Shown here in pieces: positions 54,090-62,443 of a stretch of 64,000 bases of DNA. A program made the translations under genes and the position numbers. A model generated the notes under the pieces. The model had not been told where the DNA came from. It made no database searches and was given only the letters and a program-made list of their open reading frames with translations. Position 1 is the first letter of the stretch, and each line of letters starts with the position of its first letter. The DNA comes from Mesobacillus foraminis (GTDB lineage Bacteria > Bacillota > Bacilli > Bacillales > Cytobacillaceae), in assembly GCF_004340465.1 (NCBI RefSeq), contig NZ_SLVV01000003.1:234982-298981 (forward strand), read 5' to 3'.

Positions 54090-54887
54090 ATGAAGTCAAT
54101 GTTTACGGTCATCAAGGAGCAGATAAGCAGCTTTTATCTGATTAGAAGATTATCTTTATTTGAGTTGAAAAGTGCTAATAATAACAACTATCTTGGCATG
54201 CTATGGGAATTGATCAATCCAGCCATCCAGCTTGCCATCTACTGGTTTGTTTTCGGCTTTGGAATCCGCGGCGGCGATCCAGTGGATGGAGTGCCTTTTG
54301 TCTTTTGGCTGCTCTCCGGAATGGTCGTCTGGTTCTTTGTTAACCAATCCATTATCGAAGCTTCGAAATCGATTTATACAAGGATTAATTTTATTTCGAA
54401 AATGAGCTTTCCAATGAGTGTTATTCCTACCTATGTCATTGTCTCAAAGCTCTATTCTCATCTTATGCTGGTTGCTCTGGTGACCATTATTCTGCAGTTT
54501 ACGGATTATACGATTTCACCATATTTTGTCCAGCTCCCTTATTTCATATTTTGTACGCTGATGCTATTGATTTCGTTATCACTAATTACGTCAACTTTAT
54601 CAACCATTGTCCGGGACGTGCACATGGTTGTCACATCCATTGTAAGAATGCTCCTTTACTTGACTCCGCTTTTATGGGAGCCGAGCGGCTGGATCAAGCA
54701 GGTCATCATGATCAATCCTCTGTATTATATTGTAGAGGGCTACAGGGCATCCTTGCTTGGGACATCCTGGTATCTGGTTGAAAATACGCAGCTGACACTT
54801 TATTTTTGGGGAGTGGTGATTGTGATGCTGCTCATCGGTTCAGCTCTGCATGTAAAATTCAGAAACCATTTTGTTGACTATATGTAA
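54090..54887 (+). CDS. tagG: Teichoic acid ABC exporter, permease
   Basis: Membrane subunit of the two-component exporter that flips undecaprenyl-linked wall teichoic acid. The 265-residue protein has six membrane helices. RRLSLFELKSANNNNYLGMLWELINPAIQLAIYW near the start (about 17-50) and LYLTPLLWEPSG / NPLYYIVEGYRASLLG (about 190-230) are characteristic of ABC-2 polysaccharide exporters (TagG/RfbA-type). ATG 54090 is chosen because AGGAAGG lies before it; an upstream ATG at 54051 has no site. tagH follows after 17 bases. Confidence 0.93.
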   Translation: MKSMFTVIKEQISSFYLIRRLSLFELKSANNNNYLGMLWELINPAIQLAIYWFVFGFGIRGGDPVDGVPFVFWLLSGMVVWFFVNQSIIEASKSIYTRINFISKMSFPMSVIPTYVIVSKLYSHLMLVALVTIILQFTDYTISPYFVQLPYFIFCTLMLLISLSLITSTLSTIVRDVHMVVTSIVRMLLYLTPLLWEPSGWIKQVIMINPLYYIVEGYRASLLGTSWYLVENTQLTLYFWGVVIVMLLIGSALHVKFRNHFVDYM

Positions 54888-54904
54888 AATGGAGGTACCA
54901 TTTC

Positions 54905-55714
54905 TTGAGTGAAACAGTCATTGTGAAAAATGTCTATAAAAAATATAAAATGCACAGCAAGCCGTCCGAAAAGCTCCTTGATGTTATTTTGCCAGGAGGA
55001 TATGGAGAGGATTTTTATGCCCTGCAGGACATCTCCTTTACTGCCAAAAAGGGCGACGTCATCGGGCTTGTGGGAGTGAACGGTTCCGGGAAATCGACGC
55101 TTTCCAATATTATCGCCGGCGTCGTTCCTCCGACATCCGGCACAGTGGAGACAATTGGACAAACCTCCCTGATCGCCATTGCTTCCGGACTGAACAATCA
55201 ATTATCAGGACGGGATAATATTGAATTAAAGTGTTTGATGCTTGGCTTTACGAAAAAAGAGATTAAAGAAATGGAACCGGAAATCATTGAGTTTGCCGAT
55301 ATTGGCAAATTTATCGACCAGCCTGTTAAAAAGTATTCCAGCGGGATGAAATCCAGGCTCGGATTTGCCATTTCTGTTACCGTCAATCCCGATATCCTGG
55401 TTGTCGACGAAGCTCTTTCGGTAGGAGACCAGGCTTTTGCACAAAAGTCAAAGAACAAAATGTTTGAATTCAAGGAAAAGGGAAAAACAATCTTTTTTGT
55501 GAGCCATTCCATGGGACAGATCAAGGAGTTCTGTGATAGTGCACTTTGGCTTGAGTATGGGGAAATTAAGGACTATGGGCCTGTCAAAGAGGTCATTCCC
55601 GAGTATGAAAAATTTCTTAAAAAATACAAAGCCATGACGAAGGAGGAACAGCGCAAGTTCCGTGAAGAAGTCATGCGCAAGCAAAGCGGTCCAGCCGCAA
55701 CACTTGGTAAATAA
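54905..55714 (+). CDS. tagH: Teichoic acid ABC exporter, ATPase
   Basis: ATPase that drives TagG. The 269-residue protein has Walker A GVNGSGKST (about 57-65), a Q-loop near QTSLIAIASG, the signature YSSGMKSRLGF (about 143-153), Walker B DILVVDEAL (about 164-172) and the switch His in VSHSMGQI. It matches the core of TagH/TarH (S. aureus TarH is 264). It lacks the about 250-residue C-terminal extension of B. subtilis 168 TagH. The TTG at 54905 follows TGGAGGTACC. A terminator follows. Confidence 0.95.
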   Translation: MSETVIVKNVYKKYKMHSKPSEKLLDVILPGGYGEDFYALQDISFTAKKGDVIGLVGVNGSGKSTLSNIIAGVVPPTSGTVETIGQTSLIAIASGLNNQLSGRDNIELKCLMLGFTKKEIKEMEPEIIEFADIGKFIDQPVKKYSSGMKSRLGFAISVTVNPDILVVDEALSVGDQAFAQKSKNKMFEFKEKGKTIFFVSHSMGQIKEFCDSALWLEYGEIKDYGPVKEVIPEYEKFLKKYKAMTKEEQRKFREEVMRKQSGPAATLGK

Positions 55715-55716
55715 AA

Positions 55717-55768
55717 ATTAAAATCTAAAATGACTTTTGAAAAAAAACGTTATTTTAGATTTTTTTGT
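55717..55768 (+). terminator. Terminator of tagGH
   Basis: AAATCTAAAAT and ATTTTAGATTT form an 11-bp AT-rich stem and a T7 run follows, a few bases after the tagH stop. Confidence 0.8.
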
Positions 55769-55860
55769 TTAAGCACCAGCAATGCTGGGTATAGAAATTT
55801 TTGGGGCACCAATTCATTTAGCTGAAATTATACTAGATTCATAAACATTTCGAGGGGGTT

Positions 55861-56973
55861 ATGAAGTTGAAAAGGATTCCATGGTTTGACAACATCAAAG
55901 GCCTCCTTATTTTCCTGGTCGTCTTTGGGCATGCTATCGAGGTTTATCGTCATACAGCAGGCAATGAATCTGTCAAATATCTTTATGATGTCATCTACTT
56001 TTTCCACATGCCGCTGTTCATTATTATTAGCGGATATTTCTACCGTCCCAATAAATTTGATCGGGTGGTAAAGCTATTATCAGTCTTCTTTATTTGGCAG
56101 CTGGTCCATGGAATCCTGTCAAAGCTAATAAAGGAACAGGCAATCTTGACACTCACACCTGAAGGACGGATATTCTCCATATTTGAACCGTATTGGACAA
56201 TGTGGTATCTGCTTGGCATTGTGGTCTGGTCAGTTGTTACACCATACTTTTTAAAACTAAAGCATCCGGTTCTGATCAGCATTGGACTTGCCTTGTTGAT
56301 CAGCTATGCTGAAAATGTGACAGGCTGGTTCTCGCTTCGGAAGCTTGTTAACTTTTATCCGTACTTTTTAATTGGCTATCTTCTATCCGAAAAACAAATA
56401 TTGCATACTTTAAGTGAAAAGGCAAAAGGGCTGAAGTCGCCTGTACGCTGGACTGCGCTTGCTGTCCTGCTGGTTTACCTTGGAGGCATGCTGTACTATA
56501 CCCAAATTCCCAAGGGAACCGAGTTTTTATTCATGAGAGAATCCTACAGCTACTTTGAGTGGTCCTTCATCAAGGGGGCGGCTTTTCATGTTGCTTTGTA
56601 TGGACTCGTAGTTCTTCTGTCGATCTCGCTGTTCTTCCTGGTTCCGATGAATAAGAAAATTCCGTTCTTTAATCATATTGGGATCTACTCAGTCTTTGTT
56701 TACCTCATTCACACCAATATTATTCGCGTTTTCCGTCCGATGATGCCGGAAGAAGCTGCAAAAAATCCGGCACTTGTGATTTCAGTGGGGCTGCTGTTTG
56801 CACTGGTGCTCTGCTGGGCTGTTTCACTTCCAATTGTCCGGGCGGTGTTCAAGCCGCTTGTTGAGCCTTCGCTCAACTGGCTGTTCAAAAAGGATGACAC
56901 GACTTCCGCTGACGGTAAAATTCCTGCGATGAAAAGCGCGTTGACCGATAATGGTTTAACGGAAAGCAAGTAA
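55861..56973 (+). CDS. Acyltransferase family 3 membrane protein
   Basis: A 370-residue integral membrane protein with about ten helices, of the acyltransferase-3 (OatA/WecH) type that O-acetylates surface sugars or polymers. The family start WFDNIKGLLIFLVVFGHAIE (about 7-26, with the active His) and FFHMPLFIIISGYFY (about 49-63) are present. There is no C-terminal SGNH domain. ATG 55861 is very close to the GAGGGGG site; TTG 55867 has better spacing and may be the true start. It sits between tagGH and tagA, so acetylation of wall polymer is plausible. Confidence 0.85.
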   Translation: MKLKRIPWFDNIKGLLIFLVVFGHAIEVYRHTAGNESVKYLYDVIYFFHMPLFIIISGYFYRPNKFDRVVKLLSVFFIWQLVHGILSKLIKEQAILTLTPEGRIFSIFEPYWTMWYLLGIVVWSVVTPYFLKLKHPVLISIGLALLISYAENVTGWFSLRKLVNFYPYFLIGYLLSEKQILHTLSEKAKGLKSPVRWTALAVLLVYLGGMLYYTQIPKGTEFLFMRESYSYFEWSFIKGAAFHVALYGLVVLLSISLFFLVPMNKKIPFFNHIGIYSVFVYLIHTNIIRVFRPMMPEEAAKNPALVISVGLLFALVLCWAVSLPIVRAVFKPLVEPSLNWLFKKDDTTSADGKIPAMKSALTDNGLTESK

Positions 56974-56982
56974 TCGATAATA

Positions 56983-57027
56983 CCAAAGCCTGTTTCATTT
57001 AACGGTGGAACAGGCTTTATTTTAACG
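56983..57027 (+). terminator. Terminator after the acyltransferase gene
   Basis: AAAGCCTGTTTC and GAACAGGCTTT pair around about 10 bases, followed by ATTTTA. Confidence 0.8.
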
Positions 57028-57083
57028 GTCATAGATGGTACCTTATTGTTAATAGTGAATTTTTTAGAGAAGAGAGTTAAACA

Positions 57084-57818
57084 ATGAAAAAAAGACATGT
57101 AAACATTCTCGGCATCCCCTTTATAAATAAAACATTTAAAGAAATGGCCGATATTATTGTAGATCGAATTGAAAGCAAGGAAAAAACTTTTCTCGTTACG
57201 GCAAATCCTGAGATCGTCATGCATACTCTTCAAAGTGAGGAGTATAAACAGGCTGTGCTGAGGGCTGATTTTGTGGTGCCAGACGGGGTAGGTATCCTGG
57301 TTGGGTCCCGTATGATGCAGGAGCCGATTTCCGAGCGTGTTACCGGCTTTGATTTGACAGTCCGTTTGCTGGAGCTGTCCAATCGAAACGGCTGGAGCCT
57401 GTACCTGCTTGGGGGAAGAGAAGAAGTTAATAAGGCAGCGGCCGAAAGTATTAAAGAAAAGTATCCTAAAGCCGTTTTAGCCGGAAGGCATCATGGCTTT
57501 TTTGACGAAAAGGATACAGAAATCCAGGAAGAAATCGCAGAGCTAAAGCCTGATATCGTTCTTGTGGCCCTTGGATTCCCGCGCCAGGAACGATGGATTG
57601 CTGATCATATCGATACTTTTGCACACGGGATTTTTATTGGGGTCGGCGGAAGCATCGATGTCCTTGCAGGCACAGCAAAAAGAGCACCTGAAATCTGGCA
57701 GAAGCTTAATATTGAATGGCTCTACCGGCTGGTGAAGCAGCCTTCCAGATGGAGAAGGATGCTGGCGCTGCCTGCTTTCGTTTTCGAGGTCGCTAAATAT
57801 AAGCGCAGCTTAAAGTAA
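57084..57818 (+). CDS. tagA: N-acetylmannosaminyltransferase (TagA/WecG/CpsF family)
   Basis: Adds ManNAc to undecaprenyl-PP-GlcNAc, the second step of wall teichoic acid linkage-unit synthesis. The 244-residue GT26 enzyme shows TANPEIVMHTLQ (conserved Thr), ADFVVPDGVGIL (catalytic Asp, about 64), LYLLGGREEVNKAAAE (about 111-126), ALGFPRQERWI (about 169-179) and GVGGSIDVLAGTAKRAPE. It starts at ATG 57084 behind AAGAGAG. It is adjacent to tagO, which makes its substrate. Confidence 0.95.
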   Translation: MKKRHVNILGIPFINKTFKEMADIIVDRIESKEKTFLVTANPEIVMHTLQSEEYKQAVLRADFVVPDGVGILVGSRMMQEPISERVTGFDLTVRLLELSNRNGWSLYLLGGREEVNKAAAESIKEKYPKAVLAGRHHGFFDEKDTEIQEEIAELKPDIVLVALGFPRQERWIADHIDTFAHGIFIGVGGSIDVLAGTAKRAPEIWQKLNIEWLYRLVKQPSRWRRMLALPAFVFEVAKYKRSLK

Positions 57819-57952
57819 TTTAACGCACAAAAGAATGAAACTTTTTTAAAATTCTACCGTCTAATAAGATGGTAACAAAAAAATGGGTTAGAAATGATAA
57901 ATCAGGGTAAAGTTTCTGTAAAAAAACTATTAAATTATCATTTTGGAAATCG

Positions 57953-57981
57953 TAGTTGAAAGTATGGCTATATGGTATAAT
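57953..57981 (+). promoter_or_regulatory. Promoter of tagO with extended -10
   Basis: TAGTTG (57953-57958) and TATAAT (57976-57981) are 17 bp apart. TGG directly before TATAAT forms an extended -10 element. It lies 84 bases before the tagO start. Confidence 0.55.
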
Positions 57982-58064
57982 TAAAAACGTTTGAATGAAG
58001 GTTTTAAAAAAACGCCTGATTTAACACCGTACTTTGGGGCATCCTATCTACCAGGAGGGGCAAT

Positions 58065-59120
58065 ATGTTTTACATGACCTTAATATTATGTTTTGTGTGC
58101 TCCATCCTTATCACACCAATGATCAAGAAATTGGCGTTTCGTCTTGGAGCTACTGACAAACCGAATAATCGGAAGGTCCACGAAAAAATCATGCCGCGCA
58201 TGGGTGGACTTGTTATTTATATAAGCTTTATGCTGGGGATTCTGATCATGAATCCCGACAGCCAGTATCACCTCGCCATCATTTTGGGCAGTGTCATCAT
58301 TGTCGCAACGGGAATATTAGACGATATCTTCGAGCTTTCAGCAAAGGTGAAGCTGTTCAACCAGATTGCAGCAGCCCTCGTTGTTGTCCTCTGGGGAGGC
58401 GTCCAGGTTAACTTCATTAACCTTCCTTTTGGTGGAGTGCTCGAATTTGGAGTCCTAGCTGTCCCGATCACGATTATCTGGATTGTTGGGGTAACGAACG
58501 CGATCAATCTGATTGACGGCCTTGACGGTCTGGCTGCTGGTGTCTCATCCATTGCCTTGATTTCAATCTCCGGAATGGCGATTGTCATGGGTGATGTGTA
58601 TGTCATGACCATCGGGTTTATCCTGCTCGTCAGTACGCTGGGGTTCCTGTTTTACAATTTCTATCCTGCCAAGATTTTTATGGGGGATACAGGGGCGCTG
58701 TTCCTGGGTTACATGATCGCTGTTCTATCACTGCTGGGATTCAAGAACGTAGCGTTCATCTCGTTTATCATTCCAGTCATTATCCTTGGAGTACCAATGA
58801 CCGATACGATTTTTGCCATCGTTCGCCGTTTGGTGAAAAAGGCGCCATTGTCGGCGCCGGATAAATCTCATCTTCATCATTGCTTCCTGGACCTTGGATA
58901 TACCCATAAACAAACCGTATTGCTCATTTATGCAATCTCCGCGATGTTTGGCCTGACCGCCTTCATCTTCTCGCTGACAACGATGTGGGGCTCTCTGCTG
59001 ATTCTAACCATCATCCTGCTGGCGATCGAGCTGATTGTCGAAAGCGTCGGCCTCGTCGATAAAAATTACAGGCCGCTTCTCAACATGATGAGGGCAAACA
59101 AATACGCAAAGAACCGATAG
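58065..59120 (+). CDS. tagO: Undecaprenyl-phosphate GlcNAc-1-phosphate transferase
   Basis: Initiates wall teichoic acid by moving GlcNAc-1-phosphate from UDP-GlcNAc to undecaprenyl phosphate. The 351-residue polytopic membrane protein has about eleven helices. The cytoplasmic motifs are KPNNRKVHEKIMPRMGG (about 26-42), NAINLIDGLDGLAAGV (catalytic Asp pair, about 146-161), FMGDTGALFLGY (about 206-217) and DKSHLHHCFLDLGY (His-rich, about 266-279). The ATG at 58065 follows AGGAGGGGC. The order tagO - LCP gene - yvyE - degS matches Bacillus. Confidence 0.96.
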   Translation: MFYMTLILCFVCSILITPMIKKLAFRLGATDKPNNRKVHEKIMPRMGGLVIYISFMLGILIMNPDSQYHLAIILGSVIIVATGILDDIFELSAKVKLFNQIAAALVVVLWGGVQVNFINLPFGGVLEFGVLAVPITIIWIVGVTNAINLIDGLDGLAAGVSSIALISISGMAIVMGDVYVMTIGFILLVSTLGFLFYNFYPAKIFMGDTGALFLGYMIAVLSLLGFKNVAFISFIIPVIILGVPMTDTIFAIVRRLVKKAPLSAPDKSHLHHCFLDLGYTHKQTVLLIYAISAMFGLTAFIFSLTTMWGSLLILTIILLAIELIVESVGLVDKNYRPLLNMMRANKYAKNR

Positions 59121-59126
59121 AGCAAA

Positions 59127-59161
59127 ACAAAACCCGGCTAACCGAAGCCGGGTTTTTTACT
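59127..59161 (+). terminator. Terminator of tagO
   Basis: AAAACCCGGCT and AGCCGGGTTTT form an 11-bp stem with a TAACCGA-type loop and end in a T-run just after the tagO stop. Confidence 0.9.
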
Positions 59162-59182
59162 GCCTGAAACTTTATTCCCCTA

Positions 59183-59237
59183 AAGCGTGCCTGGCCCTCG
59201 TTGTTGCAGCGCAGAACTAAAGCGTGCCTGACCCTCG
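59183..59237 (+). repeat. Degenerate REP direct pair
   Basis: CTAAAGCGTGCCTGGCCCTCG and, 37 bases on, CTAAAGCGTGCCTGACCCTCG lie in the same orientation with GTTGTTGCAGCGCAGAA between them. That spacer recurs at about 60054 in the downstream array. Confidence 0.8.
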
Positions 59238-59342
59238 TAAAAAGGATGGGTTGATTCAAAGCAGTATACTAATAAGAAGGGCGCAGAATTTTCTGTAATA
59301 ACGGCATATCCAAAGGTTACGAGTAAGCTTGGTTTTGAATCC

Positions 59343-59928
59343 AAAAAAGGTCATTGTCACTCCTTTATCACTGGTTTTTCAATAAAAACGGGGAATCGAT
59401 GCATAACCTGAAATAATCGATGCATAACACGCCGGGAACAATGCATAAATTAAATTATTTGATGCATAACTTGTCTTTGCCCGTTAAGACCAGGGAACCG
59501 ACCGGCCATATAGCCGAAATGGAGCTGGTTTTCACCCCTAAAATTACCCAACCGCCCTCACATCGAAACAGAAAAACGCCGGTTCGAACCTAGAACCCCT
59601 GAAAAAAGGTCACTTTCACACATTTGTCACCGGTTTTTCAATAAAAACGGGGAATCGATGCATAACCTGAAATAATCGATGCATAACCTGAAATAATCGA
59701 TGCATAACACGCCGGGAACGATGCATAAACTAAATTATTTGATGCATAACTTGTCTTTCCCCGTTAAGACCAGGGAACCGACTGGTCATATAGCCTAGAT
59801 GGAGCTGGTTTTCACTCCTAAAATTACCCAATCGCCCTCACATCGAAACAGAAAAACGCCGGTTCGAACCTAGAAACCCTGAAAAAAGGTCAATTTTACA
59901 CATTTGTCACCGGTTTCTCATTAAAAAA
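59343..59928 (+). repeat. Large tandem direct repeat (259/280 bp) with 21-bp inner units
   Basis: The block starting AAAAAAGGTCA occurs at 59343, 59602 and 59882. Copy 1 is 259 bp, copy 2 is 280 bp and copy 3 is cut off after about 47 bp. The 21-bp difference is one extra unit of CGATGCATAACCTGAAATAAT. Within each copy GATGCATAA recurs several times. Copies 1 and 2 differ at only scattered positions. The block has no open frame with a ribosome site and lies between tagO and the LCP gene. Confidence 0.9.
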
Positions 59929-59929
59929 A

Positions 59930-60077
59930 GTGCCAGACCCCCGCTGATTAAGTGAAGTGCTAAAGCGTGCCAGACCCCCGCTGATTAAGTGAAGTGCTAA
60001 AGCGTGCCAGACCCCCGCTGATTAGGTGAAGCACTAAAGGGTGCCAGACCCCCGTTGTTGCAGTGCAGAACTAAAGC
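59930..60077 (+). repeat. REP tandem array, four copies with 37-bp period
   Basis: GTGCCAGACCCCCG begins at 59930, 59967, 60004 and 60041, exactly 37 bases apart. The spacer CTGATTAAGTGAAGTGCTAAAGC is nearly constant and the last copy has the GTTGTTGCAGTGCAGAAC variant. The core is the GTGCCTGACCCC element with T changed to A. It follows directly on the large tandem repeat. Confidence 0.9.
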
Positions 60078-60107
60078 GCCCATCACTCCCAGCCAGAATC
60101 ATCACAA

Positions 60108-60141
60108 AAAAAAGCCCCTTCTTAGTAAGAAGGGGTTGTTT
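60108..60141 (-). terminator. Terminator overlapping the end of the LCP gene
   Basis: AAGCCCCTTCTTA and TAAGAAGGGGTT form a stem with a short loop. A-residues on the left give a T-run on the minus strand. It overlaps the stop codon at 60122. Confidence 0.8.
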
Positions 60142-61198
60142 CTGTTGTCGCGGGATCGGTTGTTATTCCTGTGTCTGTCGTTGTTCCAGTTTCAGGAGTT
60201 GTGACTGAATCTGCTTCTGTCGTTGTCTCGGCAAGTCCCAGATGGGTTTGCAGCTCAAGCTTGGTTTGTGCCAGTGCGGCTTCGTCCAGCTGGTAGTAGT
60301 AAATGCCGTTGATCCTGGAGTCTGCTCCAGCCAGGTTCAATGTTTCGGTACTTAATTTATTGCCTGCTGTCGCATAGTCGATGAAGGAGACCATTTCATT
60401 GAATCTTAAGTCTGTACTCATGTTTTCGCCAATTGCTTCCATGACATCGGTATAGTTGGCAACCGATTTAGCGGAAGCAGCTTTTGAAATGATGGCTTTA
60501 ATGATTAACTGCTGACGTTTTCCGCGTTCAATGTCGTTGTCAATTTTACGTGTTCTTGCCAAAGCTAGGGCTTCCTCGCCGTTCAGCGTCTGAAGGCCTT
60601 TTTCGAGGGTGATGGCGCCTGCTTTATCCTTTGAATCCTGTTCCGTAAAGGTAACCGGCACGTCGACTTCAATTCCGTTAAGGGCATCAATGACATCCAT
60701 GAAGGCATTGAAGTTCATTTTCACATAATAATCGACTGGAACATCAAGAAGGTTCTCAACCGTATCAAGCGTCATTTCCACTCCGCCATAGGCGTGGGCA
60801 TGGTTGATTTTTGTATAAACGTCCTGGCCTGGAATGTATACGTAAGAGTCACGAGGGATGCTCAGCAATTTGACCGATTTGTCATCCTTGTTAAAAGTAG
60901 CAAGCATCATTGCGTCAGTCCGGGTATTTCCTTCAAGCTTGCGCTTTTGACTGTCATCAACACCGATGAACAGAACGGAAATGTTTTCTTCAAAGGGGTT
61001 TACGTTCGCCCGTTTGCCTTCGCGGTCGATTGGCTGATAGGACTTGTTAATGACCGATTCAGCTTTGCTGTACAGGTGAGCTCCATAGGCTCCAACTGTC
61101 ACAGTAATGAGCAGGAGAGGCATTAAGATCCAGCGTACAATTCTCTTTCGTTTCTTCTTCTTAGGATGATGAAGATTGGCTCGTCTATTTTCTGACAT
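60122..61198 (-). CDS. tagV: LytR-CpsA-Psr (LCP) ligase, YvhJ/TagV-like
   Basis: Second LCP ligase, attaching wall teichoic acid to peptidoglycan outside the cell. The 358-residue protein has a very basic N-terminus (HHPKKKKRKRIVR), one membrane helix (about 22-42), and the LCP domain (about 70-320) with VLFIGVDDSQKRK, RTDAMMLATFN, SIPRDSYVYIPG, KINHAHAYGG and EEALALARTRKIDNDIERGKRQQ. The last about 35 residues are a Thr-rich tail. ATG 61198 follows AAAAGGAGATTC. Its place between tagO and yvyE matches B. subtilis yvhJ (tagV). Confidence 0.92.
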   Translation of the reverse strand: MSENRRANLHHPKKKKRKRIVRWILMPLLLITVTVGAYGAHLYSKAESVINKSYQPIDREGKRANVNPFEENISVLFIGVDDSQKRKLEGNTRTDAMMLATFNKDDKSVKLLSIPRDSYVYIPGQDVYTKINHAHAYGGVEMTLDTVENLLDVPVDYYVKMNFNAFMDVIDALNGIEVDVPVTFTEQDSKDKAGAITLEKGLQTLNGEEALALARTRKIDNDIERGKRQQLIIKAIISKAASAKSVANYTDVMEAIGENMSTDLRFNEMVSFIDYATAGNKLSTETLNLAGADSRINGIYYYQLDEAALAQTKLELQTHLGLAETTTEADSVTTPETGTTTDTGITTDPATTETTPSY

Positions 61199-61316
61199 AT
61201 GAATCTCCTTTTCTACTATTATAATAAGGTCCATTGACCCTTGATTTTAAAATGAAACCTATCCTCCATTTTACAATCTTTTCACCTGTTCGTAAATCGT
61301 ATTTTTTGCCAGTTCT

Positions 61317-61955
61317 TTATCCTTCGTAAGCTTCCTCTTGATATAGTGTTTCACCTTGGCGGGTTTCACCCTGGCCATTTGTCAGCTCAACCATCCAGGC
61401 AGTAAAGCTTTCCGTCTGATTTTCCTCAACATAAGCTTCGATTTCCACTTTATCCTGATAATGAATGTCTTTGATGGTATAAATTGAGGATCTTAATTCG
61501 TTTTCGACTTTTCCAAGAAGGGTATAATCAATCGTGGTATGCATGATGGCCATCAGCTTGCGTTCGACGATTCCAGTGGCGGCAAGCCCTTCTGAAGTTG
61601 CTTTGCCGTAAGCACGGATCAGGCCGCCTGCCCCAAGCTTAATGCCCCCGAAGTATCGGGTGATTACGACAACGGTGTCTTTCAGCTTCTTCTTTTTAAG
61701 AACCTCAAGGATGGGAACCCCCGCTGTGCCGCTCGGTTCACCGTCATCATTCGCTTTTTGGATATGATCCTGCTCGCCAATGAGATAGGCGGAGCAATTG
61801 TGGGTAGCGTCCCAGTTTTGCTTTTTAATTTTTTGAATGAATTCCTGGGCTTCCTCTTCTGTTTCAGCCCGGTCTATGTAGGCGATAAATCTTGATTTTT
61901 GAATGATGATTTCATTTTCGCCATAGCCTTTTACCGTAAGATAACGGGGAAGCAT
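61317..61955 (-). CDS. yvyE: YigZ/IMPACT family protein
   Basis: A 212-residue cytoplasmic protein of the UPF0029/YigZ (IMPACT) family, of uncertain biochemical role. Landmarks are IQKSRFIAYIDRAETEEEAQ (about 18-37), NCSAYLIGEQDHIQKANDDGEPSGTAG (about 53-79) and VVITRYFGGIKLGAGGLIRAYG (about 96-117, the family signature). A C-terminal ferredoxin-like domain follows. The ATG at 61955 follows GAAAGGAGCC. It is a conserved neighbour of degS in Bacillus and is divergently transcribed from it here. Confidence 0.94.
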   Translation of the reverse strand: MLPRYLTVKGYGENEIIIQKSRFIAYIDRAETEEEAQEFIQKIKKQNWDATHNCSAYLIGEQDHIQKANDDGEPSGTAGVPILEVLKKKKLKDTVVVITRYFGGIKLGAGGLIRAYGKATSEGLAATGIVERKLMAIMHTTIDYTLLGKVENELRSSIYTIKDIHYQDKVEIEAYVEENQTESFTAWMVELTNGQGETRQGETLYQEEAYEG

Positions 61956-62443
61956 GTAAATGGCTCCTTTCTAAAAACGTCCTGGCTCTATTCTACAATA
62001 TTTGCTGTTTTTCTTCCTTTTATTTTTAAAAAAGCCCATACCCCATAAGACGGATGAATGGCGAAAAAGTTACAATTTTTTGTAGAATCTAAGCCATTCG
62101 TCGTACAGGCCCCCTCCCATCATTATACTTTCAGTCCCTTTCCTAGTTACATTTCTCTAGGCAATGTAACTAAACTTTAATATTCGTAAATAGAGACAAT
62201 GATATAATAGGGGTATCCCAGGCGCATAATTTGGTATATTTTTTTAGTGGATGTCAACAGGGGTTTCCGATTATGATGGATGTAACTGTTAAAATTATAG
62301 GATATATTACATAGCATGGAAAGCTGATTCTATGCCTTTTTACCGAATTTGTGATAAATTGGCATATTTTCCATAGTCATCATTAGTAACTATGTATTTT
62401 TCAGGCTAAAATACTATTAAGTGCTGCCCGTGGGGGAATGATA
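61956..62443. other. Divergent intergenic region between yvyE and degS
   Basis: About 490 bases carrying both promoters. A perfect inverted repeat lies at 62144-62172 (separate entry). A TATAAT box at 62203-62208 may serve degS transcription, with a poor -35. No open frame with a ribosome site is visible. Confidence 0.5.
62144..62172. promoter_or_regulatory. Perfect 10-bp inverted repeat, operator-like
   Basis: TAGTTACATT (62144-62153) and AATGTAACTA (62163-62172) are exact reverse complements separated by 9 bases. The repeat lies upstream of the TATAAT at 62203 and between divergent genes. It has no T-run, so a protein-binding operator is more likely than a terminator. The binding factor is not known. 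Confidence 0.55.

Noticed and set aside
59343-60077. Possible CRISPR array
   Set aside because: The units are direct tandem copies with conserved spacers, not constant repeats with unique spacers, and no cas gene is present.
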